Positions 1 through 11,895 of a stretch of 64,000 nucleotides of DNA are shown in pieces. The DNA lies in the NCBI GenBank assembly GCA_037367405.1, contig JAZKJV010007251.1:372001-436000 (forward strand). The letters run 5' to 3'. A model generated the notes under the pieces. That model had not been told where the DNA came from. It searched no databases and saw nothing but the letters and a program-made list of their open reading frames with translations. The translations under genes were made by a program, and so were the position numbers. Each line of letters opens with the position of its first letter. Position 1 is the first letter of the stretch. Source of the stretch: Ottelia alismoides (Eukaryota; Streptophyta; Magnoliopsida; Alismatales; Hydrocharitaceae).

Positions 1-1050
1 ATATTCAGAGATGTTATTTATTTCGTACAGGCGTGCCCTATTTGTCAGAGGATGGGAGGGACTATTACTCGGCGAGATGAGATGCCCATGTAGCCAGTGA
101 TCATTTGCGATGTTATCGATGCATGGGGCATATATTTTATGGGTCCCTTTCCCAATAGCTAAGGACACGAGTACATCTTGTTAGAGATTGACTATTTGTC
201 TCAATTGGTGGAGGCTATCCCGACCTGAACTGCAAATAGTAAGTCTGTCTGTAAGTTTGTGAGAGATCATATTATTTCTAGGTTTGGGCTGCCAAAAATT
301 TTGATATCAGATGGCGATAGCGATTTTGTAAACCAAGATGTGAGATATTTAGCTAAGGACTATGGGTTTGAGCATAGAGTCACTAGTCCTTACCACCCAC
401 AAAACAATGGAATGGTAGAGATTTTGAGCAGAGAGGTGAAAAGTATTTTGTAGAAGTTGGTTCGTCCCGATAGGAAGAACTGGTCACAGCTCTTGGACCA
501 AGTTCTGTGGGCTTATAAGAAAACCTACAAGATACCTTTAGGCATATCACCATTTAGAATGATCTATGGCAAGCCATGCCATCTTCCCGCTGAGTTGATT
601 CCCAAATTCGAATGGGAAATTAAGCAGATTAATTAGAGTTGTCACCTAGGGAAGCTTTGTCGTGACTTGAACTTGAACGAGCTCATGGAAATCCAAAACA
701 TGGCATATTACAACAGTTTGATTTATAAGGACAAAGTAAAGAGATGGCATGATCATCACATTAGATGCAAAGACTTTGTCCCTGGGAAAAAGGTATGGTT
801 GTTTAATGCCAGGTTGAATATGTTCTATGGGAAGCTCAAATCTAAGCAGAGGACTCCCTTTGCTGTTAAAAAAGTGCATGAGAATGGAAGTGTAGAGATA
901 GTTGATCTCACGAATGGTGCACAATCCTATGTGGTGAATGGAAAACTTTTAAAGCATTTTGTAGATTTTAAGAAGCAGTTAGTCCAAGTCGAGGTCATCA
1001 ACTTCATGCAGAGTGAGCATAGAGCAGATACATCATATTACTCTTCATGA
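1..1050 (+). pseudogene. Ty3/gypsy (Athila/Tat-type) integrase, 3' part of pol, element A
   Basis: This would be the enzyme that inserts retrotransposon cDNA into the genome. One frame stays open in homology from base 1 to the TGA at 1048, without a frameshift. It begins inside the zinc-binding domain (CPICQRMGG, second Cys pair of HHCC). The core follows, with ISDGDS carrying the second catalytic Asp and NGMVE the Glu, then the GKLKSK / VNGKLLKHF C-terminal region typical of plant Athila-like integrases. The first catalytic Asp, expected in GIDFMGPF, reads Tyr (GIYFMGPF). About five in-frame stops occur near 91, 163, 226, 451 and 634. Most can be explained by CAG, CAA or CGA becoming a stop, or Trp becoming TAG. 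The 5' part of the element lies outside the window. It is followed by the spacer, polypurine tract and 3' LTR of the same element. Confidence 0.93.
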
Positions 1051-1232
1051 AGATGCAACATCAAGATTTAAAAGCATAGAGGTTTCACTCACTCTTGTAC
1101 ATTCTCCCTCCATCTTGTATAGTCTCCTTCACCATTCTCTATATATTCTCTAGATCTCATGGGTTCTCACACTTACTCCTATCCTAGACTTTGGCTGACT
1201 CTTGACCTCTTCGACCCCATTTTTGCTCTTCT

Positions 1233-1264
1233 TATACACTTAGGCTGATCAGAGCCTAAGTATA
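1233..1264 (+). other. Hairpin of the CTTAGG/CCTAAG array, element A
   Basis: Arms ACTTAGGCT and AGCCTAAGT flank the loop GATCAG and are followed by ATAGGGAGG. The same kind of hairpin with a different inner stem (GGAT/ATCC or GGG/CCC) occurs in elements F, K and P just downstream of pol. Confidence 0.75.
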
Positions 1265-1594
1265 GGGAGGTTGATCAACTTCTATACTTTTTGACATTTT
1301 AACTCTCCTGCCCTTAGCACGAGCTATGTCTTTTTCCTCGCTTCTTGTGCTCTGCAGACATAGCACATACTGAGTATATGGGGTGTGTATATATTACATA
1401 TATACTTACCCAAGAATTTTTGTATATATTATGAAATAATTACGGGATGGGTAAAAATGGTTAAAATTTAAAAAAAAACTTTTTGTAAAATACATGTATA
1501 TTTGTATAGTATGTATAATAATAATGTGTATAATGTTGTAAAATTCTTGTAAATAATACTTTTGTAAAATTTCTTGTAAAATAGGAGGTATACC

Positions 1595-1636
1595 AAATAA
1601 ATAAATAAATAAATAAATAAATAAAATAAAATAATA
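1595..1636. repeat. (AATA)n microsatellite
   Basis: About ten AAAT/AATA units in a row, slightly impure at the 3' end. It lies in the AT-rich spacer of element A. Confidence 0.9.
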
Positions 1637-2850
1637 AAAGGGATTCATATTTACTCTTGCATATCATCCAAAAAAATGTCTTGCACTTCATTTATCTGCA
1701 TTGCATGTCATCTGCATTTCATTTGCATATTTAGCATATGCGAAATGAAACGTTAGTGGGTTCTGAACCAAGTTATGAATAGAATTCGAGGATGGATTTC
1801 ATTTGACCTTAATCTACCTAATTTCAGAGGAACCTTATAAGAACCGGAGTTAAAATTTTTCAGGTCGAGTGACTTAATTCTTTGAGTCCACAAGTCTATG
1901 TTCATGTGTCATCTTGATTGGTCTAAGTAGAAAATTTCATACACATGCATGATTCCTTTAGAAAGTGACCTAACTTGGACAAGCACCATGCACATATCTC
2001 TTCATTGTTGAGGTGGTGAGGAGGTAGAATCCTTTGGCTTGGAGTAGAACACGGGTGGAAACATCCGTCCTCTTTTAGGGAGGGGAGTTCATCTCAACCT
2101 AGTCCAGTGGCGTCGACGTCTAACGATGGGATGTTATGGGTTGCAATAAAGCTTCAAAAGAGGGATAGTCTACTGTCTTAAGAAGAAAAACTCTTTATGT
2201 ACATGTTGTACCTTGTATATATGTTAAAAAAGAGAAGAAGAAAAGGAAAACTCCAAAAAGGGGGGACATACCTAACTGAAAATAAAATGCATGCTGGAGT
2301 GTGTATTTGTATAGTCAAATAAGCAAGGCTTATGCTTCAAAGCCTCATACCGTAGAAGCCTGCAACTGGAGACTTGGTTACACTGGTCAAGCTCCACGGA
2401 TATGTGACTACACTGTTCAGAATCCATTCTCTTCTCTACCCCCTCTTCTTGAGCTGGTTGCACTTGAACTTAGAAGGAAATACCCCTCTCCTTGAGGAAA
2501 GAGTTGCTAGACCGGGGAATTAGAGTTATCTTGTTAAAGGAAGATGTTTCTTTGTCATTCTGATGTGGAGAGCAATATTTCACTTACACTGTACAAGTAA
2601 GATTGATAGTCATCAGAATTTGCATATGAGGACTTGTTCAGACCTGCTATTGAGGGGGACTCAATAAAGACTTGTGGATCTTAAAGGATGTTAGGTCTTA
2701 AATTCAATTCCCAATAAGGTTCGGCCACATTATTAACCCAATGGTCGAGTCAAGCTCCATTTTCACCTTTTGTTCATGACCTTGGTATGGAATCCAAAAT
2801 CATTTCACTTTTGCATTTCATTATTACTTGCTCGAAGATGAGCAAGGTTT

Positions 2851-2863
2851 AAGTATAGGGGGT
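2851..2863 (+). promoter_or_regulatory. Polypurine tract of element A
   Basis: AAGTATAGGGGGT sits directly before the LTR tip TGATGAATC. It is the expected primer site for plus-strand cDNA synthesis. It repeats the 3' arm of the upstream hairpins (CCTAAGTATAGGG). Confidence 0.75.
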
Positions 2864-5800
2864 TGATGAATCTATGATTCATCACTCTAAAAGTTAAAAA
2901 TAGAGCTTTGTTCCCATGTAATTAGCTGCATTTCTCATTTTATTTTGCATTATTCTAATTCATGCTTTTAGAATTAATGTCCTCATTTTAGCATGCATAT
3001 TGCATTAAATAAGAAGCCAAATTCACTTGTAGGTATCACCAGTATATTTACCATATTTTCCCTAATTTTATCTATTTTTCATTAACTCAGAATTGAACAA
3101 AACCAACTCTATAGTGTATACATTACTAACACTAATAAATGAAAAATATCAATAAAATACTAACTTGTAAAATTGACCAATAAAATCATAACCCTAGTTT
3201 AAGACTAAGAACCTTAAAATTTGAATATCTCTCTCATGCAGTCCCCTACAGACCCCTACTAACTTTTTAATTAATGTATGTCCAATTAACTTCAAAACAA
3301 TACCAAATTCAAAAGGATTGAAGTTTGTATGTGAAACTTAGGTTTTGGACCCCTCTTTATATATTGTACATATGCCCATTTATGTTATGTTTTTATATTC
3401 TTAATTACTAAAAATACAAAAAATAGATTAAGTTGTAAATATTTATTTCATATTTCATCTGATTTTATTTTGATTTTTATTTTTTGAAAAAAAATCCAAA
3501 AAATCTGCAAAAGATAAAAATGCGGTATTTTATACCACTAAGGTACCTCCAATGATACTTTTTGTACAGATGACTTCTTTTGATTTTCGATCCTTCAAAA
3601 TAGTTGATCTCATTGAGACGAGCAATTCTGTGTTGACAGTTTTTTATTTGACAACTTTTGTTATTTCTTTTTTATTTTTATTTTGATTTAATTTTCATTT
3701 TTTCTGAGAGCGACACGTGGCATCTCTTGGAGCTGCCACGTGTCACCCCCTTTTATTTTATTATATTTTTTTATTTTATTTTAGTTTTTTTTATATTATT
3801 ATTTGATTTATCATAAATATTATTATTTATTTTGTTATCTTATTCTTTTAATTATTTATTATTTTATTATTATTCACTTAGTTATTTTATCTTTATTTAA
3901 TACTGTAATTAATAATTTATTTTAATATTATTTATTTTAAATACTTTATTTATTATTATTATTTATTTTAAATTAAATTTTAAAATTTTCTTTACCACGT
4001 GGTCGCACCCCTGCGTGCCACGTGGCCTCCTCGCCTCTACTCCCCCTCGTTCCTTCCTCTGCATCTCCCGTCGGTCAACCTACAACTGCCTTCCTCGCTT
4101 CTCTCTCTATGTGGCTGTTACGCAACCGCCATCAACACTGAGCGACCCTCTCCACCTTCCCCTCTTCTCCCATATACCAAGTCTACCCCCTCTGCTTCTC
4201 TCTCTGCACGGGCAGTTGCGCAACCGCCGCATTCCACATCTCCCTCGCCCCCATGTCACTAGCAACCATGTGCAACTGTCCACAAAACCATCCCACGCCT
4301 CCCCTTGCTCTACATATTCCACATCGTGGAGTAAGAGAGGAGAACTCCCAAGATCCTCTGGTGACAACAATGATTCTTCCAGTTGAGAGATGACCTTCGA
4401 CTTCTTACAGCGTGATCTGACGTGGGGTAGTACCTCCGCTGTCATGAGTTCATTGAGCTCCCGAGCTCCGTCTTTGCCACGGCGTCGAGCAACGACCTGA
4501 GGTGCTCCTCCGTGCACCTCCCTTCCAGGCTATTCCATCCTTGCCCCAACCACCACATTTTGCGCTTCGAGATCCTCGGGGCTCGAGCATCCGCCACACA
4601 CCAACAGCAGAGCCCGTTGGGGCTCCCCTCCAATCGCCACGCCTACCCTTGCTTTCGACCCGTAATGCACCCGTCAGCCAACCATCTCCACATCACCCCT
4701 CTTGCATCGAGCAACACTAGACACGCCTTCGCTTTCAACATATGCGCTTATCATCGCCTGAGGTCGAGATTCCTCTCCCCCGTGCCGGTCTGCATTCACC
4801 ACTCGCTTTCACTCGCAGAGCAGCTCTTCCACCCCCAGAGCAGTTGAAACTACTTCCCACTGCCTTGGATGCAATGCATCTCGTCGGACTTCCTGTTGTG
4901 CATCTACAACCCGCTTCTTGGTTGGTTGTGTGTCGACAGGTCAAGCTTTTGCCTTTGGCCGCCTGACAACCGCACCTGTGACCTCAAGCACTAGGCCCCT
5001 TGTTATAATCTCCACCTCATGTGCACAACACGTGAGTACGGGGGATAATACCATTGACCCTAATGCTCATTCGGGTAATTACATAAGGGTCCCGCATCAA
5101 GGAGCCACATGAGGAGAACATGCGTGGCTATGGAAAATTTACGCCAAGGCCCCTACATCTCCAACAATTTTCATGTTGGAGATGCACACCCCTATGTTTG
5201 CATATTTATTTGGTCTTTCATTTCGCATCAAATTATTATTTTAGAAATTGCATATTATAGAACACTTGTATCTTAATGGATGTTTTATTGAATTTTTAAG
5301 AGCTATGGTTTATTTAATATAAATATTTAAGTGAAAAATTACATATTTTGCCCACTACATGCTCTTTCATTTATATTAAATCATCTATTGCTCCAAAAAT
5401 TCCCAAAAATTTCACATTAGATAGATTTAATTGTGTTCCACATTAAATACCCAAATTTTGTCTTTTGCACATATATCTATGTTGGAATAAAATGAATGGT
5501 GATTTCATTAACTGATTTTTAATAAACTGAAAACTCATTATTTTTAGGGTTTAGAATTTTTCCTAGATATATCTCACAAAGATTCATCTAGATAAATTTA
5601 TTTCTGAGAAATAAATTGGTTCGATATTTTTTAAAATTATTTTTCTCAAAAACATCTAGTTTGTATATTTTATTCACAATTAATTCATATTACATTAGAA
5701 AATTCCAAAAAAAATTATAGTAGCCTTATTTCATCATTATTCATCTTCTGGATGAGTTTCATAATTTTTGGACTTCAATTGAATTAAAATTACATTTTTG

Positions 5801-6049
5801 TCCCCAAACTTTGCTAAATTTGCATTTCATACATTAAATGGTATTAAAAATATGCAAAAAATACCTCACTGAAAACCTAGCTTCTAGATTGACTAATAAT
5901 TAACCTAAGGAGACAATGGGCTCCCTAAGTTCGACCTTGGGATTAACCAAGTAAAAAATTGACATGCTTTCTTTAATTGGATAATTCATTCATTTGCGTT
6001 TTTTGATTAATCTGAATTGCCTACCTACAAAAAAATAATGTTAACTCCA
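2864..6049 (+). mobile_element. 3' LTR of element A (L1)
   Basis: The LTR starts with TGATGAATC right after the polypurine tract. The likely end is the CCA at 6047-6049, set by aligning the last 200 bases with the end of the LTR at 26027-29980. Features in order: a 21-nt palindromic tip (2864-2884); AT-rich U3; paired G-boxes (3712-3744, 3995-4002, 4017-4026); a GC-rich, CpG-rich block (about 3990-5150) with open frames on both strands that I do not call genes; an AT-rich U5; and the motif GTTCGACCTTGGG near 5930, found near the end of most LTRs here. The length of 3.2 kb fits the other LTRs of the window. The right edge abuts the Gag of element B in opposite orientation, so A appears inserted into B. 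Confidence 0.75.
3712..3744. promoter_or_regulatory. Inverted G-box pair in L1
   Basis: GACACGTGGCA (3712-3722) and its exact reverse complement TGCCACGTGTC (3734-3744) flank 11 bases. Each arm holds a CACGTG core, the site bound by plant bZIP and bHLH factors. Further CCACGTGG and GCCACGTGGC lie at 3995-4002 and 4017-4026. A role in promoter control is inferred only. Confidence 0.55.
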
Positions 6050-6446
6050 CTGGGGCAAATGCGGGTTCGTCAGCGGGTATCTAACCCTGCTAGAATCCCC
6101 ACTAGCCTTGTCCTGACGGATAAGGATGGTTGTGCTCTCGGTCGAACCGAATACCATTCACCTCCAGAATGAGAGGTGGAGGTGGAGAGTGCTGCCCAAG
6201 AATGTATGGAATCTCCTGTTGGTACGGTACTATGTGGTGTGACTATTGCTAGTCCTGATCAATGGTCTACATGTAGTAAAGGTGTTGAACTGTGGACGTC
6301 CCTCCGGTACTCTGTTGTGTAGAAGTGGAAGAATTCTACTCACGAGTATAAGTATCAGTTGTTACACTCACACGCTGGCATGCGATGATCATACTCACAA
6401 GAGGTTCCATATGCTTGGTTATCTCATCCAGCTTATCCAGGTTCTT
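6050..6446. other. Low-information stretch after L1
   Basis: On the minus strand this should be the C-terminal part of the Gag of element B, but I see only short, stop-broken frames and no zinc knuckle (CCHC). It is best read as decayed Gag/Pol junction sequence cut by the L1 insertion. Confidence 0.35.
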
Positions 6447-7753
6447 CATCCCTTTTCTATCACTTGCAGCTTCTCAAGCTCCTTGGACCGTTTATCGATT
6501 ATGTCCACATTGGATAGGTGATTTCCAATGATGGGTAGATCTGAACTGTCCACCCTATCCACATCATGTGATACCATCATGTTGATAGCCTTGTGGGGTG
6601 TTACAGAAGAAGAAGAAGGAATGGGGTGCTTCTAAAATGCACAGGAAGAAGAAAGAGATGCAGAGCTCTCAGCCATCTCCTCAAAAATCTAGTATAGGAC
6701 ATCATCGTCCTTGTTGAAGTAACTACCCCCACAAGTGGCATCTACCAACTTCTAGTTTTCTATGCTCAAACCCCCAAAATAGTTCTGCATGAGGCTCGTC
6801 TTTGGAATGTCGTGATGTGGGCACTTCTCCATCAAGTTTTTGAATCTTTCCCACACATCGTGAATAGGCTCATTGGACATCTGGAAGAAGTTGGCAGTCA
6901 ACGATTGCATTTGATTGAGTCGTCTGAGTGGATAATACTTGTTCAAGAAAGCGGACCTCAACTCTTCCCACGTAGTGACAATCCTTCCCAAGTGGTTGAT
7001 CTAGTATAAAGCCATGTCCATGAGACTGAACGGGAAGGTTGTCATCTTCACTACCTCTTATTGGACATTCAGGTAGTGTATAGTGCCACAGATGCAATCG
7101 AACTATTGGAGGTGTGCATATGGTTCTTCATTTATGTGTCTGTGGAATATAGGGAGAAGTGGCAAAGTAGTGGGTTTAAGATCAAAATGCCCATGAATCG
7201 TAGGGATTCTAATCCATGAATTGGTTTTTCCTGTCCTTGGATTATATGCATCCTTTAGTGTGAGCTTAGCCACTAGCTCAAGTAATGTATCATAACCCCC
7301 ATTCCCACCTCCTCCATGGTTTCTATACTCCACTCTCCTCTCTTGTCTTTCTTGCCTCAGCTCTAAGATCATATCTCTAAATCTAGCTTGGATGTCAGCT
7401 TGTTCAGTCAACTATGCTTGAATGCCATGTATGTAGACTAACATCACATTATTGATCTCGCTCTGCTCAACCATGGAACTATTTACCTTATGTGGCGTAA
7501 CATGCGCTGACTTAGTTTCAGAAAATGTACATGGCACTGAATTAGTCCTTAAGAATTGTGGAGTCTCAAATAATATTTCAAGATTAGAGTCAATCTTAAA
7601 CAATGGATTGATTGATGATGTGAAAGGTGAAGTGGAGAAAGAGAAATACTCAGGAAGTGAGTCTTCCCGAATATAAGACGACCGGTTTGGAGTGTGAAAT
7701 GCGTTCACAAAGTCTGAACGAGAAATGATCCAATCCGACAACTTCAAACACAA
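6447..7753 (-). pseudogene. Gypsy Gag remnant, element B
   Basis: Gag forms the particle that packages the element RNA. A single minus-strand frame can be followed from 7753 to about 6447 through several stops (near 7409, 7100, 7055, 6992, 6750 and 6690). Recognisable parts are a poorly conserved N-terminal region, GHFDLKP and EEPYAHLQ at the start of the retrotransposon Gag domain, TTWEELRSAFLNKYYP in its middle, and IHDVWERFKNLMEKCPHHDIP followed by FGGL at its end. This is the usual order in plant Ty3/gypsy Gag. Several stops replace expected Gln or Trp codons. The start is not certain because no clean ATG context remains. Leader and primer site lie upstream on the same strand. Confidence 0.88.
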
Positions 7754-7885
7754 GAGGAAAGATGCGAGAACACAATGGTCAACACAAGAAGAATGTGAGA
7801 AAAAGGCACAATGGTCAGGGAAGGACCTTTACACTACCAAACAAACAAAATACAAACCCCCAAATCATCAACTAAACACATGTAG

Positions 7886-7905
7886 AGACCGTAAGAGTTC
7901 GGTCT
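7886..7905 (-). other. Small leader hairpin upstream of Gag, element B
   Basis: Arms AGACCG and CGGTCT are separated by eight bases, about 130 bases before the Gag frame. The same site recurs at 12771-12788 (element D) and 22011-22028 (element F), always in element-sense orientation. Confidence 0.6.
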
Positions 7906-9260
7906 TTAATCTTTTCAATTTTAAATTTAGTGAATTTACAGAAAGTTGTTTACTACCAAACACATAAGGTGAGTCACCGCTAGCATTCAGTGTGCATACT
8001 CAGACCTCCCCAAATAGTGGTACCATCTTCCCAGGCTACAAGTTCAATATCAGGCCCAAAGGGAGATAAGAGGATAAACACACCAAAATGATTTTCTAAG
8101 GTCGGAGGCAAGTGCTTACAGTTGCTACTATACATCAAAAATTGATGTACAGGTACTTATGGCATAAGTCCAGGGATTTGGGCTCTATCCTGCAACTACA
8201 TCCTCATCCACTCTGTTTTAGGGTTGAGTTTTCTTTAACAGTCTTGATTTTATACAATTGTCGCATTTTTATACTTTTTCATGAAATTTTCTACCAAATA
8301 TCCAATTGCCTTTTGATATTATGTTAGTAAAATCAATGAAGGAATTCGGAAATGCCAATGCTCGAGAAAATTGAATGATGCATGCAGGAGATAGAGAATG
8401 CGTACCTTGTCGCAAGCATACTCCATGCAGGGTGATCCGTGCATGAAATAAATATAGAAAATAAACTAACCTACATGATGCATGAGAACCATCCTAGAAG
8501 CAACTTATTTTAACGGGAAAGAACATGTTAATTTGACTAAGTCCAAACTACGCTCTATTCTATAGGTACATATATTTTTGTTTAGGGGCTTTGAACCAAA
8601 TTAATTACATGGCTCAAGTAAGAAAAGGAAACCTACTTCTAAGGTCTCAAGCACACAAAACCGTGAGAAAATAAAGAAAAATAAGGCTATGAAAACAAAA
8701 CCGATGAGGTCCCTCTAGTGCATCAACACTTGGTGAAACATACCTCACAAACACAAGGTCTATAGTGGACTTTTAGAAAATAGAAAAAGAATATGCCAAA
8801 TAATTAATTACATTTTTTACAAAAATATTGAATGAATAAAATCCTAAAAGAAAACAGAAAATTTCTATGCAGAATGCTCCAAGTGTATGGACTCCTCCAA
8901 ATCTTCTTCTCCTCCTCCTACTCTCTCATACAACTTGATGAAGAAACAAGTCACCTCTGCTTCACTCGGGCCCTCGCAAGAAACATGAAACACAAGAATG
9001 TGTAAGAGACACAGTTGTAAAAATATGTAGAAAAATCATATGTAAACAATTACAGTGAATATAGACAAGAAAACAATGAGATGGATTCGAAACAAAATGA
9101 GAAGAGCAAGTAAAAATAGATCTCAAATGAATCCCTAAGTCCCATCTCAGGGAGCTTTAGATGTCTGACACATCGGATTATACAAGCATTATATAAGCTT
9201 CCTAACGACACACGATATCCAATTTGAGTGCCCACTCCTCAACAATATGCAAATCAATAA

Positions 9261-9276
9261 TATATATATATATATA
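9261..9276. repeat. (TA)n microsatellite
   Basis: Eight TA units in the leader of element B. Confidence 0.9.
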
Positions 9277-9440
9277 AAAATATAAAAAAACTAAATGAAA
9301 GGTATAATTGACAAAAAAATTTATACAAAGAATAAGTGACAGAGATATTCACAATGAAATAAATGTCAGAAAATTATAGACAAAAATAAGAAAGAGAAAA
9401 AAAAGTATAGACAACCAAGAATAGTAGGTAAAGAGAAAAA

Positions 9441-9442
<2 letters not shown>

Positions 9443-9471
<29 letters not shown>
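9443..9471. repeat. (AT)n microsatellite
   Basis: About fourteen AT units, just inside the internal region of element B next to the primer site. Confidence 0.95.
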
Positions 9472-9483
9472 CCTCTCCGTCCC

Positions 9484-9501
9484 TCCTCAGCAATGGCGCC
9501 A
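9484..9501 (-). promoter_or_regulatory. tRNA-Asp primer binding site, element B
   Basis: Read on the minus strand it is TGGCGCCATTGCTGAGGA, matching 15 of 18 bases of the complement of the 3' end of plant tRNA-Asp (TGGCGCCGTTGCCGGGGA). It lies three bases after the LTR-ending CA (9505-9506), where reverse transcription of gypsy elements starts. Confidence 0.85.
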
Positions 9502-9504
9502 TTT

Positions 9505-10520
9505 TGCTCATAAAAAATTTCCAGGTTTTAGTTAAGGGATTAAATTGCAGTGTCGTTGCAACCCAAAAAATCCCTCAACAAAAATTTATTCAATCTCAAG
9601 CCAAAATAAATAGAGAAAATGTATCAAGAGATATTTGCTATTTAATTTACCTGTATAGTGTACATGGTCGAACTCTGGGAGGCTACAAAAAATCCCGACG
9701 GTTATTCAATTCAATGAAGAATCAATGAAGAAAACAAAGGAAATCTATGAACACTTGTCTTGGTTCTTGGATTTTTTTATTTGTGTATTTTTATGGAATT
9801 TTAATTTTATATTTTTTATTTGGTTTCCTGATTTTTATATTTTTTTCTTTTTGATTTTTTTGCTAAATCTTTAAAATTTACAAAACAAAAGAAAATAAGA
9901 AGAATAAATGAATTCAATGAGAAAGAAATAGAAGGGAAACTTCTTTAATATATACAAAGTAGTAAAATAAATAAAAAATTCAAACAGAATAATTTTTTAG
10001 TTTCATACACTTTTTAATGTTTTTGTGATTTTTTTGGAATTTTCCACAATTTTTAAAGACTTTAAATAAATCAAAAATATAAAATGAAACAAACAGAAAA
10101 TAATGCGGGTATTTGTGGATTTTAAAAATAGCAAATCAAATCAAAAATGGATGAAAAATTTAAAGAATGAAAGAATATTTTTATTTTACATAAAGCTATT
10201 TTTTTATTTTTCTATGAATTTTTTAAGTTTTTTTATGTTTTTGGGTGTTTCATGATTTTTATGGTTTTTATGAGGAATAAAAATGCTAAAATTGTATATA
10301 AATTGAAGTAAATGAAAATAAACAACTAAAAATTGTTTTATTATTTTCCACAATTTTTTTTTATTAAATTTCAAATGAAAATAGGGATTTTTATGGAGTT
10401 TATGATTTAATAAAAATAATTAAAATGCAAAATGCAGATTAAATATGCATGATCTAATTAACTGAATGCTAAAATGATTTTTTGTCGAATTTTTAATGAG
10501 GTTTTTATACTGTCTATATT
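9505..10520 (-). mobile_element. End of the 5' LTR of element B (L2), truncated
   Basis: Only the last kilobase of an LTR is present, read on the minus strand and ending CA before the primer site. It is AT-rich like the U5 of L4. Near 9665-9680 it carries CCTCCCAGAGTTCGACC, the box found near the end of the other LTRs. The upstream part is missing; the boundary with the plus-strand pol fragment C lies near 10520. Confidence 0.65.
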
Positions 10521-11893
10521 GACCATTCTGCCATCATGTACTTGCAATACAAGAAGGATTCCAAACCAAGGCTAAGAGGATGGATCTTCTGCTCCAGGAA
10601 TTTGAACTTTAAATCCTTAATAAATCTGGAGTTCAAAATGTGGTAGCAGATCATTTATCGAGATTGCCAGAGTCAGACATTCCTGAGCATTGCTTATTGC
10701 TAATTAATTAAACCTTTCCAGATGAAGCCATTCAGTCAATCACCTCGATCCCCTGGTTCACCGATATTATGAATTATCTTGTGTCAAAGAAAACTCCACA
10801 AGATTGGTTGAAGCTGAAAGTCAACAAATTTTTGTCAGATATTCATCTCTATCAGTGGGAGGATCCATATCTCTTTCGTGAGGGGGCATATTGCATCTGG
10901 AGAAGGTGCGTTCCTCAGGACGAAATCCATAGTGTCCTCAAACATTGTCATGCTAGAGAATCTGGAGGACACCACTCTGGAAAGCGTACAACAACAGGAG
11001 TACTACAATGTGACCTCTAGTAGCCAACTCTCTTTAAGGACATAGAAGATTTCGTGAAAAGATGCTTTGAATGTCAAAAGATGGGTGGCATTATCGATAT
11101 GAGAGATACAATGCCCCTGAAATATATTCAGATTTCTAATGTGTTCGTTATGTGGGGCATTGACTTCATGGTCACATTTCCCAACAGCCAGGTCTATGAG
11201 TATATTCTGCTTGCTTTCGACTATGTGAGTCGGCTAGTGTAGGCTATCCCTACCCGAGCCACTAATAGTCGCACCATGTGCCAGTTTATGAAGGAGCATA
11301 TCATTGCAAGGTTTGGGATCCCCAAAATTCTGATATTTGGCAGGGAAAGCTACTTTATCAACATAGAAATGAAGAAGTTAACTCATGAGTACTGCATTGA
11401 ACATCCAATAGCTTCTCCATACCACCCACTGTCTATTGTCTTGGTCGAATGCTCGAATAAGGAAATCAAGACGATTCTCCAAAAGCTTGCACGTCTAGAT
11501 AGAAAGAACTGATCTCAATTGCTCGACTCGATTCTCTAGCCTATTGGACTGCATACAAGTCACCTTTGGGAATATCCCCCAACCGTCTAGTATACGGCAG
11601 ACATGCCATTTTCCTGTCGAGCTGATTCATAAATCACTATGGGTAATAAACATCTATAATTTGTTTCTAAAAAAAGCAGCAAAGAACAGAAAGCAAAATC
11701 AGAACAGACTTCTCAAATTCCAAAAATATGCATACGACAACTACCTTGTGTAAAAGAAGAAGGTCATGAAGTTTCAAAACAAGAACATAAGATGCAAGAC
11801 TCTCGAACAGGGTCAGAAGGTCTAGTTGTTTGATGCAAAGTTGAAATTATTCTTAAGGAAGTTGAAGACCAAGTGGACTGGGCCGTTCTTATC
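10520..11893 (+). pseudogene. Gypsy RNase H end and integrase, fragment C
   Basis: The fragment enters in the last part of RNase H (NVVADHLSRLPES near 10638-10675) and runs into the integrase. The zinc-binding HHCC is complete (GGHHSG and CFECQKMGG). The first catalytic Asp is kept (GIDFMVTFP). The second, expected in a SDGGS context, is lost (FGRES). The Glu is kept (VECSNKE). Stops at 11017-11022 replace the two Trp codons of LWWPTL, seen intact in element K. Further stops near 11240, 11510 and 11540 and at least two frameshifts follow. The 3' end stops at TGPFLSAKE and is fused head-on to a minus-strand Gag at about 11893. Confidence 0.9.
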
Positions 11894-11895
11894 TG

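Larger units (their letters stand above)
1051..2850 (+). other. Integrase-to-LTR spacer of element A
   Basis: About 1.8 kb with no credible ORF; I see no env-like gene. It shares ordered blocks with the same position in elements F and K. These are a hairpin zone (1233-1264), a stem made by CTTAGCACGAGCTATGTC at 1313-1330 and GACATAGC at 1357-1364, a TATATA-rich block at 1381-1412, and a block around 1800-1900 containing GACTTAATTCTTTGAGT. Blocks around 2140-2165 (AATAAAGCTTC) and 2476-2500 (GGAAATACC) follow. The repetition in independent, differently oriented copies says it is part of the element, not flanking DNA. Confidence 0.7.
7754..9483 (-). other. 5' leader of element B
   Basis: About 1.7 kb between the primer site and Gag, with no convincing ORF. 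Several blocks match the leader of element F (20795-22177) in the same relative order. Examples are TTCTTGCGAGGGCC near 8965-8980 (minus) and a block around 8690-8770 giving GGGACCTCATCGG. A block around 8480-8620 includes GGACTTAGTCAAATTAAC, and AAAGAAAACTCAACCCT occurs near 8220-8240. Conservation of untranslated sequence suggests RNA-level function such as packaging, but this is inference. Confidence 0.6.

Noticed and set aside
3999..4517. Overlapping open frames on both strands in the GC-rich part of L1
   Set aside because: Open on several frames at once because of high GC; Ser/Pro- or Arg-rich low-complexity products without a domain; inside an LTR.
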